44,602 nucleotides of DNA, taken from positions 1-44,602 of the forward strand of contig CAZBWK010000021.1 of NCBI GenBank assembly GCA_964495655.1. The letters are read 5' to 3'. This DNA comes from JAAYJR01 sp964495655 (GTDB lineage: Bacteria; Bacteroidota; Bacteroidia; Bacteroidales; Prolixibacteraceae). Positions 34,048-43,463 of this stretch are shown here, piece by piece. The notes below the pieces were generated by a model. The model saw only the letters and a list, made by a program, of their open reading frames with translations, searched no databases and was not told where the DNA came from. Within the stretch, counting starts at the first letter, position 1, and each line of letters opens with the position of its first letter. The position numbers and the translations under genes were made by a program.

Positions 34048-34875
34048 TTAATCGTTGAGAGTATATCTTTCAAATCCTGTTACCATCAAATCTTTATCGT
34101 GCAGGGCCAGGTAGTCTTTTACAGAGATTTTACCATCTTTGATGAATGCCTGATCCAGAAGGGTAACTTCTTTATACCATTTTGCGAGTGAACCCTGTGC
34201 GATCTTTTCGAGCATTGCTTCAGGTTTGCCTTCCAGCCTGAATTTTTCTTTTGCTATCTCCAGCTCTTTCTCAACCACATTCTGCGGGATAAAATCTTTG
34301 CTTACCGCAACCGGCGCCATAGCTGCAACCTGCATTGCCACATCTTTTGCGACCTGTATATCCACGTCAGCTTTATTAAATCCAACGAGGGTGGCAAGTT
34401 TATTTCCCGGGTGAATATAGCTGATCACTGTTTCAGCGTCAATTTTGCCATAGTATGAAAGATCAAGTTTTTCTCCAATCACTCCGGTTTGCTCAGTTAC
34501 CTGGGCATCAATTGACCTGTCGCCGAAATTCAGTTCTTTGAGGGCATCCAGGTTGTCAGGTTCTTGTTCCAATGCAACATCGAGGATGCTGTCTGCGAAG
34601 GCTATAAAGTTTTCATTTTTTGCAACAAAGTCAGTTTCACAGTTTAATACGATAATCGCCCCGAATTTTTTATTTCCGGACACCTTTGAAAGCACAACAC
34701 CTTCGGAGGCTTCCCTGTCGGCACGTTTACTGGCTACTAATTTTCCCTTTTCACGGATAATCTCAATGGCTCTTTCCATGTTCCCGTCGGCTTCCCGGAG
34801 TGCATTTTTACAATCCATCATGCCTGCACCGGTTATTTTACGAAGTTTAACTACGTCGGCTGTTGTGAAAGACAT
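34048..34875 (-). CDS. tsf: Elongation factor Ts
   Basis: 275 aa. The N-terminal UBA-like helix region KLRKITGAGMMDCKNALREA, the VLNCETDFVAKNENFIAFAD core (TDFVAKN is the EF-Tu contacting motif) and the coiled region match the standard EF-Ts. It catalyses GDP release from EF-Tu. The gene follows rpsB by 42 bp, the conserved rpsB-tsf order, and precedes a strong terminator. Confidence 0.97.
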   Translation of the reverse strand: MSFTTADVVKLRKITGAGMMDCKNALREADGNMERAIEIIREKGKLVASKRADREASEGVVLSKVSGNKKFGAIIVLNCETDFVAKNENFIAFADSILDVALEQEPDNLDALKELNFGDRSIDAQVTEQTGVIGEKLDLSYYGKIDAETVISYIHPGNKLATLVGFNKADVDIQVAKDVAMQVAAMAPVAVSKDFIPQNVVEKELEIAKEKFRLEGKPEAMLEKIAQGSLAKWYKEVTLLDQAFIKDGKISVKDYLALHDKDLMVTGFERYTLND

Positions 34876-34917
34876 AAATTTTATTTTTAAATGGTTTTAC
34901 TATGACGATACTGTTAA

Positions 34918-35763
34918 CTAATTATCGTCTTCTTCAATATCATTATCATCCTGATCTTCATTATCATCCTGATCCTCATCGATATCTTCTTCTTCAGGTT
35001 TAGGCAGTTTTTCCTTTTTGATCTTCTTTCTTACCTTTTTCCGGGGTGTCTCTGAGTCATTTTTATCTTTTTCGTTCTTTCTTTCGTTCAATCCTTCACG
35101 GATTGCTTCGACCATTGCTCCTACTATCAGTTTAATTGATTGCGATGCATCGTCATTTGCCGGAATAACAAAGTCGATCCCTTCCGGATTTGAATTAGTG
35201 TCGACAATGGCAAATATTTTAATTCCCAGTCGCTGAGCTTCACGCACAGCAATCTTCTCTTTCATAACATCCACAATAAAGAGGGCAGAGGGGAGACGTG
35301 TAAGGTCTGATATACTCCCGAGTATCTTTTCCAGCTTGGCTCTTTGGCGGGTTATCTGTAGCTTTTCCCTTTTTGAAAGGTTATCCCAGCTGGTATCCTT
35401 CATCATCTTGTCGATAGATATCATTTTCTTAACAGCTTTCCTGATTGTCGGAAAGTTAGTAAGCATGCCTCCCGGCCAACGTTCTGTAACGTAAGGCATA
35501 TCGGCACTTTTTACAAGATCTGCAACCAGTTCTTTTGCCTGTTTTTTAGTGGCAACAAAGAGAATTTTTCTTCCTGATTTGGCTATTTGCTTAATTGCTG
35601 CAGCAGCCTCATCAATTTTTACTACTGTTTTTTGGAGATCAATAATATGGATCCCGTTTTTTTCCATGAAAATATATGGTTCCATTGAGGGATTCCACTT
35701 TCTTTTGAGGTGTCCGAAATGGGCGCCTGCATCTAATAACTCCTGGAATGAAATTTTTGGCAT
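34918..35763 (-). CDS. rpsB: 30S ribosomal protein S2 with acidic C-terminal tail
   Basis: 281 aa. Residues 1-225 form S2 (ELLDAGAHFGHLKRKWNPSM, KQAKELVADLVKSADMPYVT, RWPGGMLTNFPTIRKAVKKM, FAIVDTNSNPEGIDFVIPAN). The last 55 residues are a basic stretch (RKKVRKKIKKEK) followed by an Asp/Glu-rich repeat (DEDQDDNEDQDDND), longer than many S2 proteins. It binds late on the 30S platform. A strong hairpin precedes the ATG (35792-35831). Confidence 0.96.
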   Translation of the reverse strand: MPKISFQELLDAGAHFGHLKRKWNPSMEPYIFMEKNGIHIIDLQKTVVKIDEAAAAIKQIAKSGRKILFVATKKQAKELVADLVKSADMPYVTERWPGGMLTNFPTIRKAVKKMISIDKMMKDTSWDNLSKREKLQITRQRAKLEKILGSISDLTRLPSALFIVDVMKEKIAVREAQRLGIKIFAIVDTNSNPEGIDFVIPANDDASQSIKLIVGAMVEAIREGLNERKNEKDKNDSETPRKKVRKKIKKEKLPKPEEEDIDEDQDDNEDQDDNDIEEDDN

Positions 35764-35791
35764 CTGTTTACTTTTTTATGATCTGAAAAGC

Positions 35792-35831
35792 AACTGCTGA
35801 GTAGTCCCGTAACGCAGGAGTCTCAACAGTT
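35792..35831 (-). promoter_or_regulatory. Hairpin in the rpsI-rpsB gap, possible rpsB leader
   Basis: On the minus strand AACTGTTGAG pairs with CTCAGCAGTT (one G-U pair) and encloses a further short stem with ACTCC and GGGA. No T-run follows, so it is not a standard terminator. It ends 28 bp before the rpsB ATG. S2 synthesis is autoregulated through a leader RNA in other bacteria, so this may be an equivalent; that is inference. Confidence 0.5.
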
Positions 35832-35859
35832 TTAGATCCATTGATAATTAAATTATATA

Positions 35860-36246
35860 TTAACGCTTTGAGAATTGGAAACGTTTTCTTGCTTTCGGGC
35901 GACCCGGTTTTTTCCTCTCTACTTCGCGGGGATCCCTTGTTAACAATCCTGCCGCTTTCAGGTCTTTTCTTGAATCTTTGTCAATAAACAGGAGTGCACG
36001 CGATATGGCCAGACGTAAAGCTTCTGCCTGCCCTTTTATACCTCCGCCGTTAAGATTTACCTTAATGTCATATTTATCTGCAGCCTCAACAATATTTAAA
36101 GGCTGGGTAACAATATACTGCAAAGTGTTTGTAGGGAAATATTCTTTATAATCACGTTTGTTAATGGTGATATTCCCTTTTCCTTCGTTCAGGTAGATAC
36201 GTGCTACTGCTGATTTTCTTCTCCCTATAGTATTTACTACTTCCAT
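35860..36246 (-). CDS. rpsI: 30S ribosomal protein S9
   Basis: 128 aa of normal length. NTIGRRKSAVARIYLNEGKG at the N-terminus, GGGIKGQAEALRLAISRALL in the middle and the basic C-terminus RKKPGRPKARKRFQFSKR identify S9, whose tail reaches the P-site tRNA. It starts 5 bp after rplM ends, the universal L13-S9 operon. Confidence 0.97.
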   Translation of the reverse strand: MEVVNTIGRRKSAVARIYLNEGKGNITINKRDYKEYFPTNTLQYIVTQPLNIVEAADKYDIKVNLNGGGIKGQAEALRLAISRALLFIDKDSRKDLKAAGLLTRDPREVERKKPGRPKARKRFQFSKR

Positions 36247-36251
36247 GTTAA

Positions 36252-36707
36252 TTAATTATTCGTACTTAAATCAATGACTTTAGGTTTTTGAGCTTCATAT
36301 TTATGCTCAGGGCCAACAACTACATGCAGGTTACGAAACATCTGCCTTCCCAGCCTGTTTTTTGGCAACATGCCTTTCACTGCTTTTTCGACAAGCCTTT
36401 CGGGATATTTTGCCAGTATCTGTGAGGGAGTCTGTTCGCGCTGACCTCCGGGATAACCGCTATGACTAAGATATATCTTGTCGGTCAGCTTCCTGCCTGT
36501 GAGAAGAACTTTTTCGGCATTGATCACAATAACATAATCTCCACAGTCTACATGAGGGGTAAAATCAGTTTTGTGCTTGCCCCTCAGCATTTTTGCAACT
36601 TCACTGGCCAGACGGCCAAGTACAACATTTTCAGCATCAACAAGAACCCACTCTTTATTTACTGTGGCCTTGTTAGCAGAAATGGTTTTATAACTCAATG
36701 TATCCAC
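36252..36707 (-). CDS. rplM: 50S ribosomal protein L13
   Basis: 151 aa. WVLVDAENVVLGRLASEVAK, LRGKHKTDFTPHVDCGDYVI, the HSGYPGGQRE block and VEKAVKGMLPKNRLGRQMFR identify L13, an early-assembly protein of the large subunit. It is the first gene of the rplM-rpsI-rpsB-tsf operon, driven from the promoter at 36844-36874, with a leader of about 130 nt. Confidence 0.97.
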   Translation of the reverse strand: MDTLSYKTISANKATVNKEWVLVDAENVVLGRLASEVAKMLRGKHKTDFTPHVDCGDYVIVINAEKVLLTGRKLTDKIYLSHSGYPGGQREQTPSQILAKYPERLVEKAVKGMLPKNRLGRQMFRNLHVVVGPEHKYEAQKPKVIDLSTNN

Positions 36708-36843
36708 TCGTACTAATTTATTTTATTCAACATTTAAATATCCCCTTCCGGATATTCCTGGCCTGATTGTTGATGATCAGCCTGTTATCCAAAGGAAATC
36801 AATCTATTACATTATATGTAAGTACGGACAATAATCGGGACTG

Positions 36844-36874
36844 CAAAAGTATTTTCTTTTTTTGTATTTCCAAA
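36844..36874 (-). promoter_or_regulatory. Promoter of rplM-rpsI-rpsB-tsf
   Basis: On the minus strand TTTG (36871-36874), a 19-bp spacer and TACTTTTG (36844-36851) match the Bacteroidota consensus. The -7 region TACTTTTGCAGTCC is identical over 14 bases to that of the rplU promoter, with the same spacer length. Confidence 0.75.
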
Positions 36875-36968
36875 ATATATCTTTCTTTTTTTTATTTAAA
36901 AACAGGACATTAAAGATGGCTTTTTGGATTAGGTTTCTTTATTTTGCATTTTATTAATATTTTTAAAG

Positions 36969-38207
36969 ATGGTGGATAAAAACAGTATATTTTCTGAATT
37001 TCCGGGAAAGGATATTCTTCTTGACTGGTATAAAAAACAAGTTAAAAAGAGAGTGCCGGGTATTAATGGCCATATTCATACACCTCACTCATTCAGTGCT
37101 TTTGAAAATATAGATGAGGCATTCAAAATGGCTGAAAATGAAGGTGTCAGCGTCCTGGGAATAAATGATTTCTATACAACCGACGGCTATGAGGAATTTG
37201 CTGTCAGGGCGAAGAGCTTTAAAATATTTCCCCTATTCAATATTGAGTTCATGGTACTTCAGGATCATCTGCAGGAGTCTGGTATTCTGGTCAATGACCC
37301 TAATAATCCGGGACGGACATATTTCAGTGGCAAAGGGTTACGGTTTCCTGTAAAAATGAGTGAATACTCGTCAGGGAAAGTAGAGGAGCTGCAGAAAGAG
37401 AGTAATCGCCAGACCTACCAGATGGTTGATAAGCTCAATGCATTTTTTGCAGATAATGAGATAGGTTTGAATTTTGATCCTGAAGAGTTACACCGGAAGC
37501 TTGCAAGGAATCTTTTCCGGGAGAGGCATATTGCCAAAGCTGTGAGGCTTGCACTCTTTGAGAAAGAGAAAGACCCGCGGGGAAGATCAGAGCTGTTGTC
37601 AAAAATATTTTCAGGGAAAGATGTTAAATCAGGTTTTGATGATAATGCAGGACTGGAGAACGAGATAAGGGGCAACCTTCTTAAAGCGGGCGGAGCTGCC
37701 TTTGTTCCTGAAGATCCCAAAGCTTTTTTTTCAATGGAGGAGGTGGTGAATATCATTACTGACGCCGGCGGTATTCCCTGTTATCCTGTGTTGCTTGATA
37801 ATCCCCGTGGTGAATTTACTCACTATGAGTCTGATAAAGAATATCTCCTCAGTGAGTTAATAAAAAATGATGTATATGCTCTCGAGCTTATTCCCGGGAG
37901 GAATGATTTCAAAATATTAAAAGAGTTTGTGAACTTTTTTCACAAATATGGTTTTGTCATTACTTTTGGCACTGAACATAATACACCTAAGCTTGACCCG
38001 TTGAAAATAACCTGCAGAGGCGGAGAGCCTCTTGATGATGAGCTTAAAATGATTAACTATGAAGGTGCAGCCGTCATTGCTGCTCATCAGTATTTGACAG
38101 CCATGGGTGAAGAGGGTTACCTGAAAGACAGAAAAGCCAAAACTGATGAAAAGGAATATTTCGCTGAACTCGGGAAAGCAGTAATAGCATATTTTTGTAA
38201 AAAATAA
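36969..38207 (+). CDS. PHP domain metal-dependent hydrolase-like protein
   Basis: 412 aa. GINGHIHTPHSFSAF (His35, His37, His40) is the first metal motif of the PHP domain; GINDFYTTDGYEEF and the C-terminal FVITFGTEHNTPKLDPL give further ligands. Related proteins are phosphoesterases, and some are tied to sugar metabolism. The middle region (about 120-290) is an insert without a family that I can name. It is first in a four-gene cluster with the aldolase-SDR, dehydrogenase and IMPase genes. A weak hairpin, ACCTTT-TCC-AAAGGT (38215-38229), lies before the next gene but lacks a T-run. Confidence 0.8.
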   Translation: MVDKNSIFSEFPGKDILLDWYKKQVKKRVPGINGHIHTPHSFSAFENIDEAFKMAENEGVSVLGINDFYTTDGYEEFAVRAKSFKIFPLFNIEFMVLQDHLQESGILVNDPNNPGRTYFSGKGLRFPVKMSEYSSGKVEELQKESNRQTYQMVDKLNAFFADNEIGLNFDPEELHRKLARNLFRERHIAKAVRLALFEKEKDPRGRSELLSKIFSGKDVKSGFDDNAGLENEIRGNLLKAGGAAFVPEDPKAFFSMEEVVNIITDAGGIPCYPVLLDNPRGEFTHYESDKEYLLSELIKNDVYALELIPGRNDFKILKEFVNFFHKYGFVITFGTEHNTPKLDPLKITCRGGEPLDDELKMINYEGAAVIAAHQYLTAMGEEGYLKDRKAKTDEKEYFAELGKAVIAYFCKK

Positions 38208-38249
38208 AAGAGACACCTTTTCCAAAGGTTAATTTAAATAATTGTTAAG

Positions 38250-40226
38250 ATGACAAAGGAAATAAAGGATCTAATCGAAGTGTCGAGGTTCTATGGCCGG
38301 AATAAGGAATATGTGATTGCGGGAGGCGGTAACACTTCTTACAAAGACGATAGATATTTATATATTAAAGCCAGCGGGATCAGTCTTGCATCGATCGGTG
38401 AAAGTGGATTTTGCGTGCTTGACCGGGAAAAACTGAATGAAATTTCAAAATTGCAGTTTTCTTCCGATCCCGTGCAACGTGAAGATGAGGTTAAGAATGC
38501 ATTGCTCAGTGCCAGGAAAGATCCGGCCTCAGGTTTGCGGCCTTCGGTTGAGACCTCCCTTCACAACCTTTTTAGCTACAGGTATGTGGTTCATACTCAT
38601 TCAACACTGGTCAACGGACTGATGTGCAGTAATGAGGCAGCACAAAGGTGCAGAAGCTTATTTGGTGAAGAGGCTCTTTATGTGCCTTATTCCGATCCCG
38701 GCTATACACTCTATACACTTATTGCGGCGGAGATCAGTAAGTATAACGTCAAATTTAACCGAGATCCGCAAATAATATTGATCCAGAACCATGGAGTATT
38801 TGTTGCAGCCGATTCCACTGAAGAGATTAATAGTATTTATGAAAGGATCATATGCACGATAAGAGACACTTATAATGTTTTTCCGGAAGAAGAGGAAATT
38901 CCTGTCTCCGGCCAAATGTCTGAATTATTACCTGTTGTCCGGATGCTGCTTTCAGACGACAGGATAAAGACAGTAACTGCATTTAACAGTTCATTTATTG
39001 CAGAAATCGTTGCCGGCAGCAGTTCATTTGAAAAGGGTATGCCGGGTCCTTTTACCCCTGACCAGATAGTTTATTGCCTTTCGGAGTACCTCTTCGTAGA
39101 AAATAAAGGCACTTCAGAAGAAATGGCACCTGAGATCAGCAATAAAATTGAAGATTATAAAAATCGTAAAGGTATTTCTCCGAAAGTGATATTTATTCAG
39201 GGAGAAGGAGTGATCGTTGCTGAGGATTCTGCTGTTTCAGCCGGTTACCTGAAAGATATAGTCACTGATTTTTGCAGAATAAGCCGCTTGTCACAGAATT
39301 TTGGAGGGCCTAATCCCCTGACACCTTCACAGGTTCAGTTTATTGAAAACTGGGAGGTTGAGAATTACCGTAAAAAAGTATCATTGGGTGCGAACCGTGG
39401 GGGAAGGCTCGAAAACAGGATAGTGATAGTTACCGGAGCAGCTCAGGGCTTCGGAGCAGGTATTGCTGAAATGCTCTTTAGCGAAGGGGCTAATATCGTA
39501 GTTGCCGACCTTAATGAAGAGAAAGGAGAAGAGTTTACTTCACAGCTAAACGAAAAGCCTTCAAAGAACAGGGCTTTTTTCGTTAAAGTCAATGTGGCTG
39601 AGTCCGCCTCTGTGGAGTCGATGATCCGTAAGACTGTTAATCGGTTCGGGGGACTTGATGTTTTAATATCAAATGCAGGTATCCTCCATGCAGGCAGTCT
39701 TGATGAAATGGATCAGGCTACCTTTGAACTCATGACTAAGGTGAACTATACCGGTTATTTTCTGTGTGCAAAATATGCTCAGAAAGTTATGAAGATTCAA
39801 AACAGGTTCAAGCCGGATTATTTTATGGATATTATACAGATCAACTCTAAATCAGGACTGAAGGGCAGCAACAAGAATTTTGCCTATGCCGGCGGCAAGT
39901 TTGGAGGTATCGGATTGACACAGTCATTTGCCCTTGAGCTTATGTCATATAATATTAAGGTTAATTCGGTATGTCCGGGCAACTTCTTTGACGGGCCTCT
40001 CTGGAGTGATCCTGAGAAGGGATTGTTTGTGCAATACTTAAATGCAGGTAAAGTTCCGGGCGCTAAAACAATTGCCGATGTTAAAGCGTTTTATGAATTA
40101 CAGGTTCCTGCCCGCCGGGGATGTAAACCTGAAGATGTTGTTAAGGCTGTACTATATATAATAGACCAGGAATATGAGACAGGACAGGCAGTTCCTGTTA
40201 CAGGAGGGCAGAATATGCTCAAATAA
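38250..40226 (+). CDS. Bifunctional class II aldolase / short-chain dehydrogenase
   Basis: 658 aa with two enzymes in one chain. Residues 1 to about 230 are a class II aldolase/adducin domain: GGGNTSYKDDRYLYIKASG, the zinc pair in VVHTHSTLVNGLM and QNHGVFVAA. Residues about 390-658 are an SDR: NAD(P)-binding VTGAAQGFGAGIAEML, NAG in LISNAGILHAG, and the YxxxK catalytic pair Tyr546/Lys550 in YAGGKFGG. This architecture resembles the rhamnulose-phosphate aldolase/lactaldehyde dehydrogenase fusion family, so it may split a phosphorylated deoxy sugar and oxidise the aldehyde; the substrate here is not proven. The MDR gene follows 41 bp later. Confidence 0.88.
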   Translation: MTKEIKDLIEVSRFYGRNKEYVIAGGGNTSYKDDRYLYIKASGISLASIGESGFCVLDREKLNEISKLQFSSDPVQREDEVKNALLSARKDPASGLRPSVETSLHNLFSYRYVVHTHSTLVNGLMCSNEAAQRCRSLFGEEALYVPYSDPGYTLYTLIAAEISKYNVKFNRDPQIILIQNHGVFVAADSTEEINSIYERIICTIRDTYNVFPEEEEIPVSGQMSELLPVVRMLLSDDRIKTVTAFNSSFIAEIVAGSSSFEKGMPGPFTPDQIVYCLSEYLFVENKGTSEEMAPEISNKIEDYKNRKGISPKVIFIQGEGVIVAEDSAVSAGYLKDIVTDFCRISRLSQNFGGPNPLTPSQVQFIENWEVENYRKKVSLGANRGGRLENRIVIVTGAAQGFGAGIAEMLFSEGANIVVADLNEEKGEEFTSQLNEKPSKNRAFFVKVNVAESASVESMIRKTVNRFGGLDVLISNAGILHAGSLDEMDQATFELMTKVNYTGYFLCAKYAQKVMKIQNRFKPDYFMDIIQINSKSGLKGSNKNFAYAGGKFGGIGLTQSFALELMSYNIKVNSVCPGNFFDGPLWSDPEKGLFVQYLNAGKVPGAKTIADVKAFYELQVPARRGCKPEDVVKAVLYIIDQEYETGQAVPVTGGQNMLK

Positions 40227-40267
40227 TTTATAAAGACAGAGGTTCAGGAAATAAAAAATCAATAGAT

Positions 40268-41542
40268 ATGAAGACAAAAGCAGTTCGTTTATACGGCAAG
40301 GAAGACTTGAGGCTCGAGGAGTTCGAACTTCCGCAGATAAAAGATGATGAGATTTTGGCCAGGGTAGTATGCGACAGTATATGCATGTCGAGCTACAAAG
40401 CAGCCAGGCAGGGTTCCGGCCATAAAAGGATCCCTGATAATGTAAGTACCAATCCGGTGATGATAGGACACGAATTCAGCGGAGAGATAGTAGAGGTTGG
40501 TGCACAATGGAAAGAAAAATTCAGTCCCGGACAAAAATTTTCTATTCAACCGGCTATCTATTATGAGGATGGCCCTTTGGGAGTGCTTAGCGCCCCGGGA
40601 TACACTTATCCATATATTGGCGGTGATGCTACCTATGTAATCATACCCAGGGATGTGCTGGTGCAGGACTGCCTTCTGGCATATTCAGGTCAGGGCTTCT
40701 ACCCGGCTTCCCTTGCAGAACCTCTGAGTTGTGTTATCGGAGCCATGCATGCCAATTACCACACTAAACCTGGATCTTATGTTCATCAGATGGAAATTGT
40801 TGAAGGCGGCAAGATGGCAATCCTGGCAGGTGTCGGTCCCATGGGACTTGCTGCTATCAATTATGTTGTTAACAGGAAGGACCGCAAGCCTTCGCTGCTT
40901 GTTGTTACTGATATTGCCCAGGACCGTCTTGACAGGGCGGCAGAGATCTTTCCTGCCTCATGGGCAAAGGAAAATGGCATTGAGCTGATCTATTTAAATA
41001 CGGGAAACATTGATGATCCTGTGGGAGAGCTCAAAAAGATCTCGGGCGGTACAGGTTATAACGATGTTTTTGTTTTTGCACCTGTTGCCCCGGTTATTGA
41101 ACAGGCTGACGCCATCCTTTCATTCGACGGCTGTCTGAACTTTTTTGCCGGACCATCAAATCCTGATTTCACTGCTAAACTGAATTTCTACAATGTTCAT
41201 TATGCAGCTACCCATATCACCGGTACGTCGGGCGGTAATAATGATGACATGGTGGAAGCCCTCTCCTGTCTGAGCAAGGGACTTGATCCTGCAGGACTGA
41301 TAACTCATATTGGCGGACTGAATGCTGTGATCGATACAACATTGAACCTTCCGTCTATTCCCGGGGGTAAGAAACTTATTTATACACATAAAAATATACC
41401 ACTTACTGCAATAGCTGATTTTGAAGAGGCAGGAAAAACAAATCCGCTTTTCGCAGAACTGGCTTCGATAGTTGCCGCGACAAAAGGATTATGGAACATG
41501 GAAGCCGAAGAGTACCTGCTTAAGAATGCTCTGGAAATTTGA
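40268..41542 (+). CDS. Zinc-dependent alcohol/polyol dehydrogenase (MDR family)
   Basis: 424 aa. Catalytic zinc ligands Cys39 (DSICMSSYKA) and His68-Glu69 (MIGHEFSGEIVEVG); Rossmann motif AILAGVGPMGLAAINYV. It resembles L-sorbose-1-phosphate reductase and related sugar-phosphate dehydrogenases more than simple ethanol dehydrogenases. It probably converts a ketose or aldose phosphate to the polyol or the reverse. It starts 41 bp after the aldolase-SDR gene and 4 bp separate its stop from the next gene, so they are one operon. Confidence 0.88.
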   Translation: MKTKAVRLYGKEDLRLEEFELPQIKDDEILARVVCDSICMSSYKAARQGSGHKRIPDNVSTNPVMIGHEFSGEIVEVGAQWKEKFSPGQKFSIQPAIYYEDGPLGVLSAPGYTYPYIGGDATYVIIPRDVLVQDCLLAYSGQGFYPASLAEPLSCVIGAMHANYHTKPGSYVHQMEIVEGGKMAILAGVGPMGLAAINYVVNRKDRKPSLLVVTDIAQDRLDRAAEIFPASWAKENGIELIYLNTGNIDDPVGELKKISGGTGYNDVFVFAPVAPVIEQADAILSFDGCLNFFAGPSNPDFTAKLNFYNVHYAATHITGTSGGNNDDMVEALSCLSKGLDPAGLITHIGGLNAVIDTTLNLPSIPGGKKLIYTHKNIPLTAIADFEEAGKTNPLFAELASIVAATKGLWNMEAEEYLLKNALEI

Positions 41543-41546
41543 TAAT

Positions 41547-42326
41547 ATGTCTGAAAAAAAGGAAGATCTGATGATTGCCCTTATGGCTGCCCGGGCAGGC
41601 GCTTCTGTCGTACGGAAGCAGTTTGGCCGTATTGGCAATATGAGGATTAAAGAGAGCTCCAATACTATTGTCACTGATACCGATCTGGCTGCAGAAGAGG
41701 CAATTCTTAAGGTGCTCAAGAGAGAGTCAGATTACACTATAGTGAGTGAGGAAAGTGGTATTACTGGGGAATCAGCGGGTCCCCGCTGGATCGTGGATCC
41801 CCTCGACGGCACTGCAAATTTTGCCAGGCAAATGCCTCTTTTTGCTGTGTCAGTTGCCCTGGCTGAAGATAATGACCTTATTGCCGGGGTTATAATTGAT
41901 CCGGTGCATAACGATGAATATTCTGCCTCCCGAAACAGAGGTGCATTTTGTAATGGTTTGATACTTGGACACAAGGTTGTTGATGAACATTTGCCTGCAC
42001 TCTTTTTAAATCATGGCCATAAAGAAATAGATAAGCAGAGGTTCGCGGAGGTCACCCAAAGATTGTCAAACAAATGCAGCCTCCGGAAACTGGGCACTAC
42101 AGCCCTGGAGCTGTGCTATGTGGCAAAAGGGATGTTCGATGGATTTATCTGTTCGGGTGATGAACTGTGGGACTTTGCAGCAGGAGTGGTAATAGCGGAG
42201 GAAGCGGGATGCCTGTTCACTGACTGGAACGGGAAGGAATGGGACGGCAACTGTAATTTTATTTTGATTGCCCGTCCTGAAATCCATAGCAACCTGACAG
42301 ATGAAATTAAAGGGTTACAATATTAG
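41547..42326 (+). CDS. Inositol monophosphatase family phosphatase
   Basis: 259 aa from the ATG at 41547 (MSEKKEDLMIALMAARAGAS); an upstream ATG at 41472 would lie inside the dehydrogenase gene. Metal motifs: Glu68-Glu69 in VSEESG, Asp84/Asp87 in WIVDPLDGTANF, and WDFAAGVVIAEEAG at the C-terminus. It hydrolyses phosphate from inositol-phosphate or a related sugar phosphate. As the fourth gene of the cluster it could dephosphorylate the pathway's product. It overlaps the end of the convergent M23 gene by 4 bp. Confidence 0.92.
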   Translation: MSEKKEDLMIALMAARAGASVVRKQFGRIGNMRIKESSNTIVTDTDLAAEEAILKVLKRESDYTIVSEESGITGESAGPRWIVDPLDGTANFARQMPLFAVSVALAEDNDLIAGVIIDPVHNDEYSASRNRGAFCNGLILGHKVVDEHLPALFLNHGHKEIDKQRFAEVTQRLSNKCSLRKLGTTALELCYVAKGMFDGFICSGDELWDFAAGVVIAEEAGCLFTDWNGKEWDGNCNFILIARPEIHSNLTDEIKGLQY

Positions 42327-43150
42327 TAGAGCTTCAATACCATACCGATCCGCAATACAGAATTTTCATTGAGATTATTTAACGTGCACAGTGAACTGAC
42401 GGTTGTCTTGAAACGCCGGGAAATTTTCCACAGTGAATCACCATATTTCACTGTATAATGGCGGGGTACCGGTTCATTGGTGCCATAACCTGCCGGCTTC
42501 AACATTTGGTGAAGCTCTGAAAGGTTATTGGTTACGGCTACTTCACTTCTGATTGTGCCGGTTTCAAAGTCAAATACCAGTTCCGGATCAAAAGGTTTCT
42601 TATTTTCCCTGATCTCAAAATGTAAGTGGTTTGTAGTTGCCCTTCCGGTACTTCCTGCAAGTCCGACCGCCTGCCCCATATTAATGTTTTCTCCGGGACT
42701 CACCAGAATAAGGGACAGGTGAGAATAACTCGTTTCAATATTATTCCCGTGATCTATTGAAACCATATTGCCATATCCGTAGTAATATCGTGCACGGGTC
42801 ACTATTCCATGAAAGGCAGCATATATAGTATCTCCTTTATTCATTTTTATATCAGTGCCTGTGTGCATTCTTCCCGAGCGGGGCCCAAACCTGCTGATGA
42901 CTTTTCCTGTGCAGGGGAAAGAGAACAATTCAGGAAGATGGCTTCCTTTTGTTGTCTGTTGTTCATAATATAACAGATCTCCGGGCCGTAGTTCAGTTTC
43001 CGGTGCAATAAGAAGGATGGAGTCAAATTCACTGAGAGTAACAGGCTTGTCAAAACCGGGAAAGATCAATAATGAATCGGTATTTATATATTGCGCGCTA
43101 ATTGTGAACAGATTAAAAATTAAAATTTGTATTATAAAAATTATCCGCAT
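42323..43150 (-). CDS. M23 metallopeptidase with C-terminal LysM domain
   Basis: 275 aa. Signal peptide IIFIIQILIFNLFTISAQ. The M23 domain (about 80-190) has the zinc ligands HTGTD and HLHFE plus SYSHLS. The C-terminal LysM (VKYGDSLWKISRRFKTTVSS, then LNENSVLRIGMVLKLY) binds peptidoglycan. It cleaves or recruits cell-wall remodelling enzymes in the periplasm; the His and Asp ligands are intact, so it is probably active. It converges with the IMPase gene. Confidence 0.94.
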   Translation of the reverse strand: MRIIFIIQILIFNLFTISAQYINTDSLLIFPGFDKPVTLSEFDSILLIAPETELRPGDLLYYEQQTTKGSHLPELFSFPCTGKVISRFGPRSGRMHTGTDIKMNKGDTIYAAFHGIVTRARYYYGYGNMVSIDHGNNIETSYSHLSLILVSPGENINMGQAVGLAGSTGRATTNHLHFEIRENKKPFDPELVFDFETGTIRSEVAVTNNLSELHQMLKPAGYGTNEPVPRHYTVKYGDSLWKISRRFKTTVSSLCTLNNLNENSVLRIGMVLKLY

Positions 43151-43463
43151 CTTTTACTGTTAAAATCAGATCATTTTTTTATAGTGCAATTCTACAAATT
43201 TTTTTTGTTTTGGCTGTAAGGTATTTATCTCCTTTTGCCGGTTTTATAGCTGAGACTGCATGCCCTGAATTTTATTAAGGTAAAATTCTGTCGCTTAGTT
43301 ATTTTAAAGGATATTATGTTTGAATAAATAAAAAGTATTCCATAAATTTAGTGGATATTTTTAAGTTACGCTATAGCTAAAAGGTCTTTTTCGGCAACTA
43401 TCTCTTTTTGAAAGAGCATTGTTTTCTGTTACAGTCTGACATAAACTATAATACTAATTCAAA
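43151..43463. other. AT-rich intergenic region
   Basis: 313 bp between two divergent genes. A -7-like TATGTTTG lies at 43315-43322, about 140 bp before the next ATG, without a good -33 box. I see no gene or clear operator. Confidence 0.4.

Noticed and set aside
38215..38229. Terminator between the PHP and aldolase-SDR genes
   Set aside because: Only a 6-bp stem and no T-run; the genes are more likely co-transcribed.
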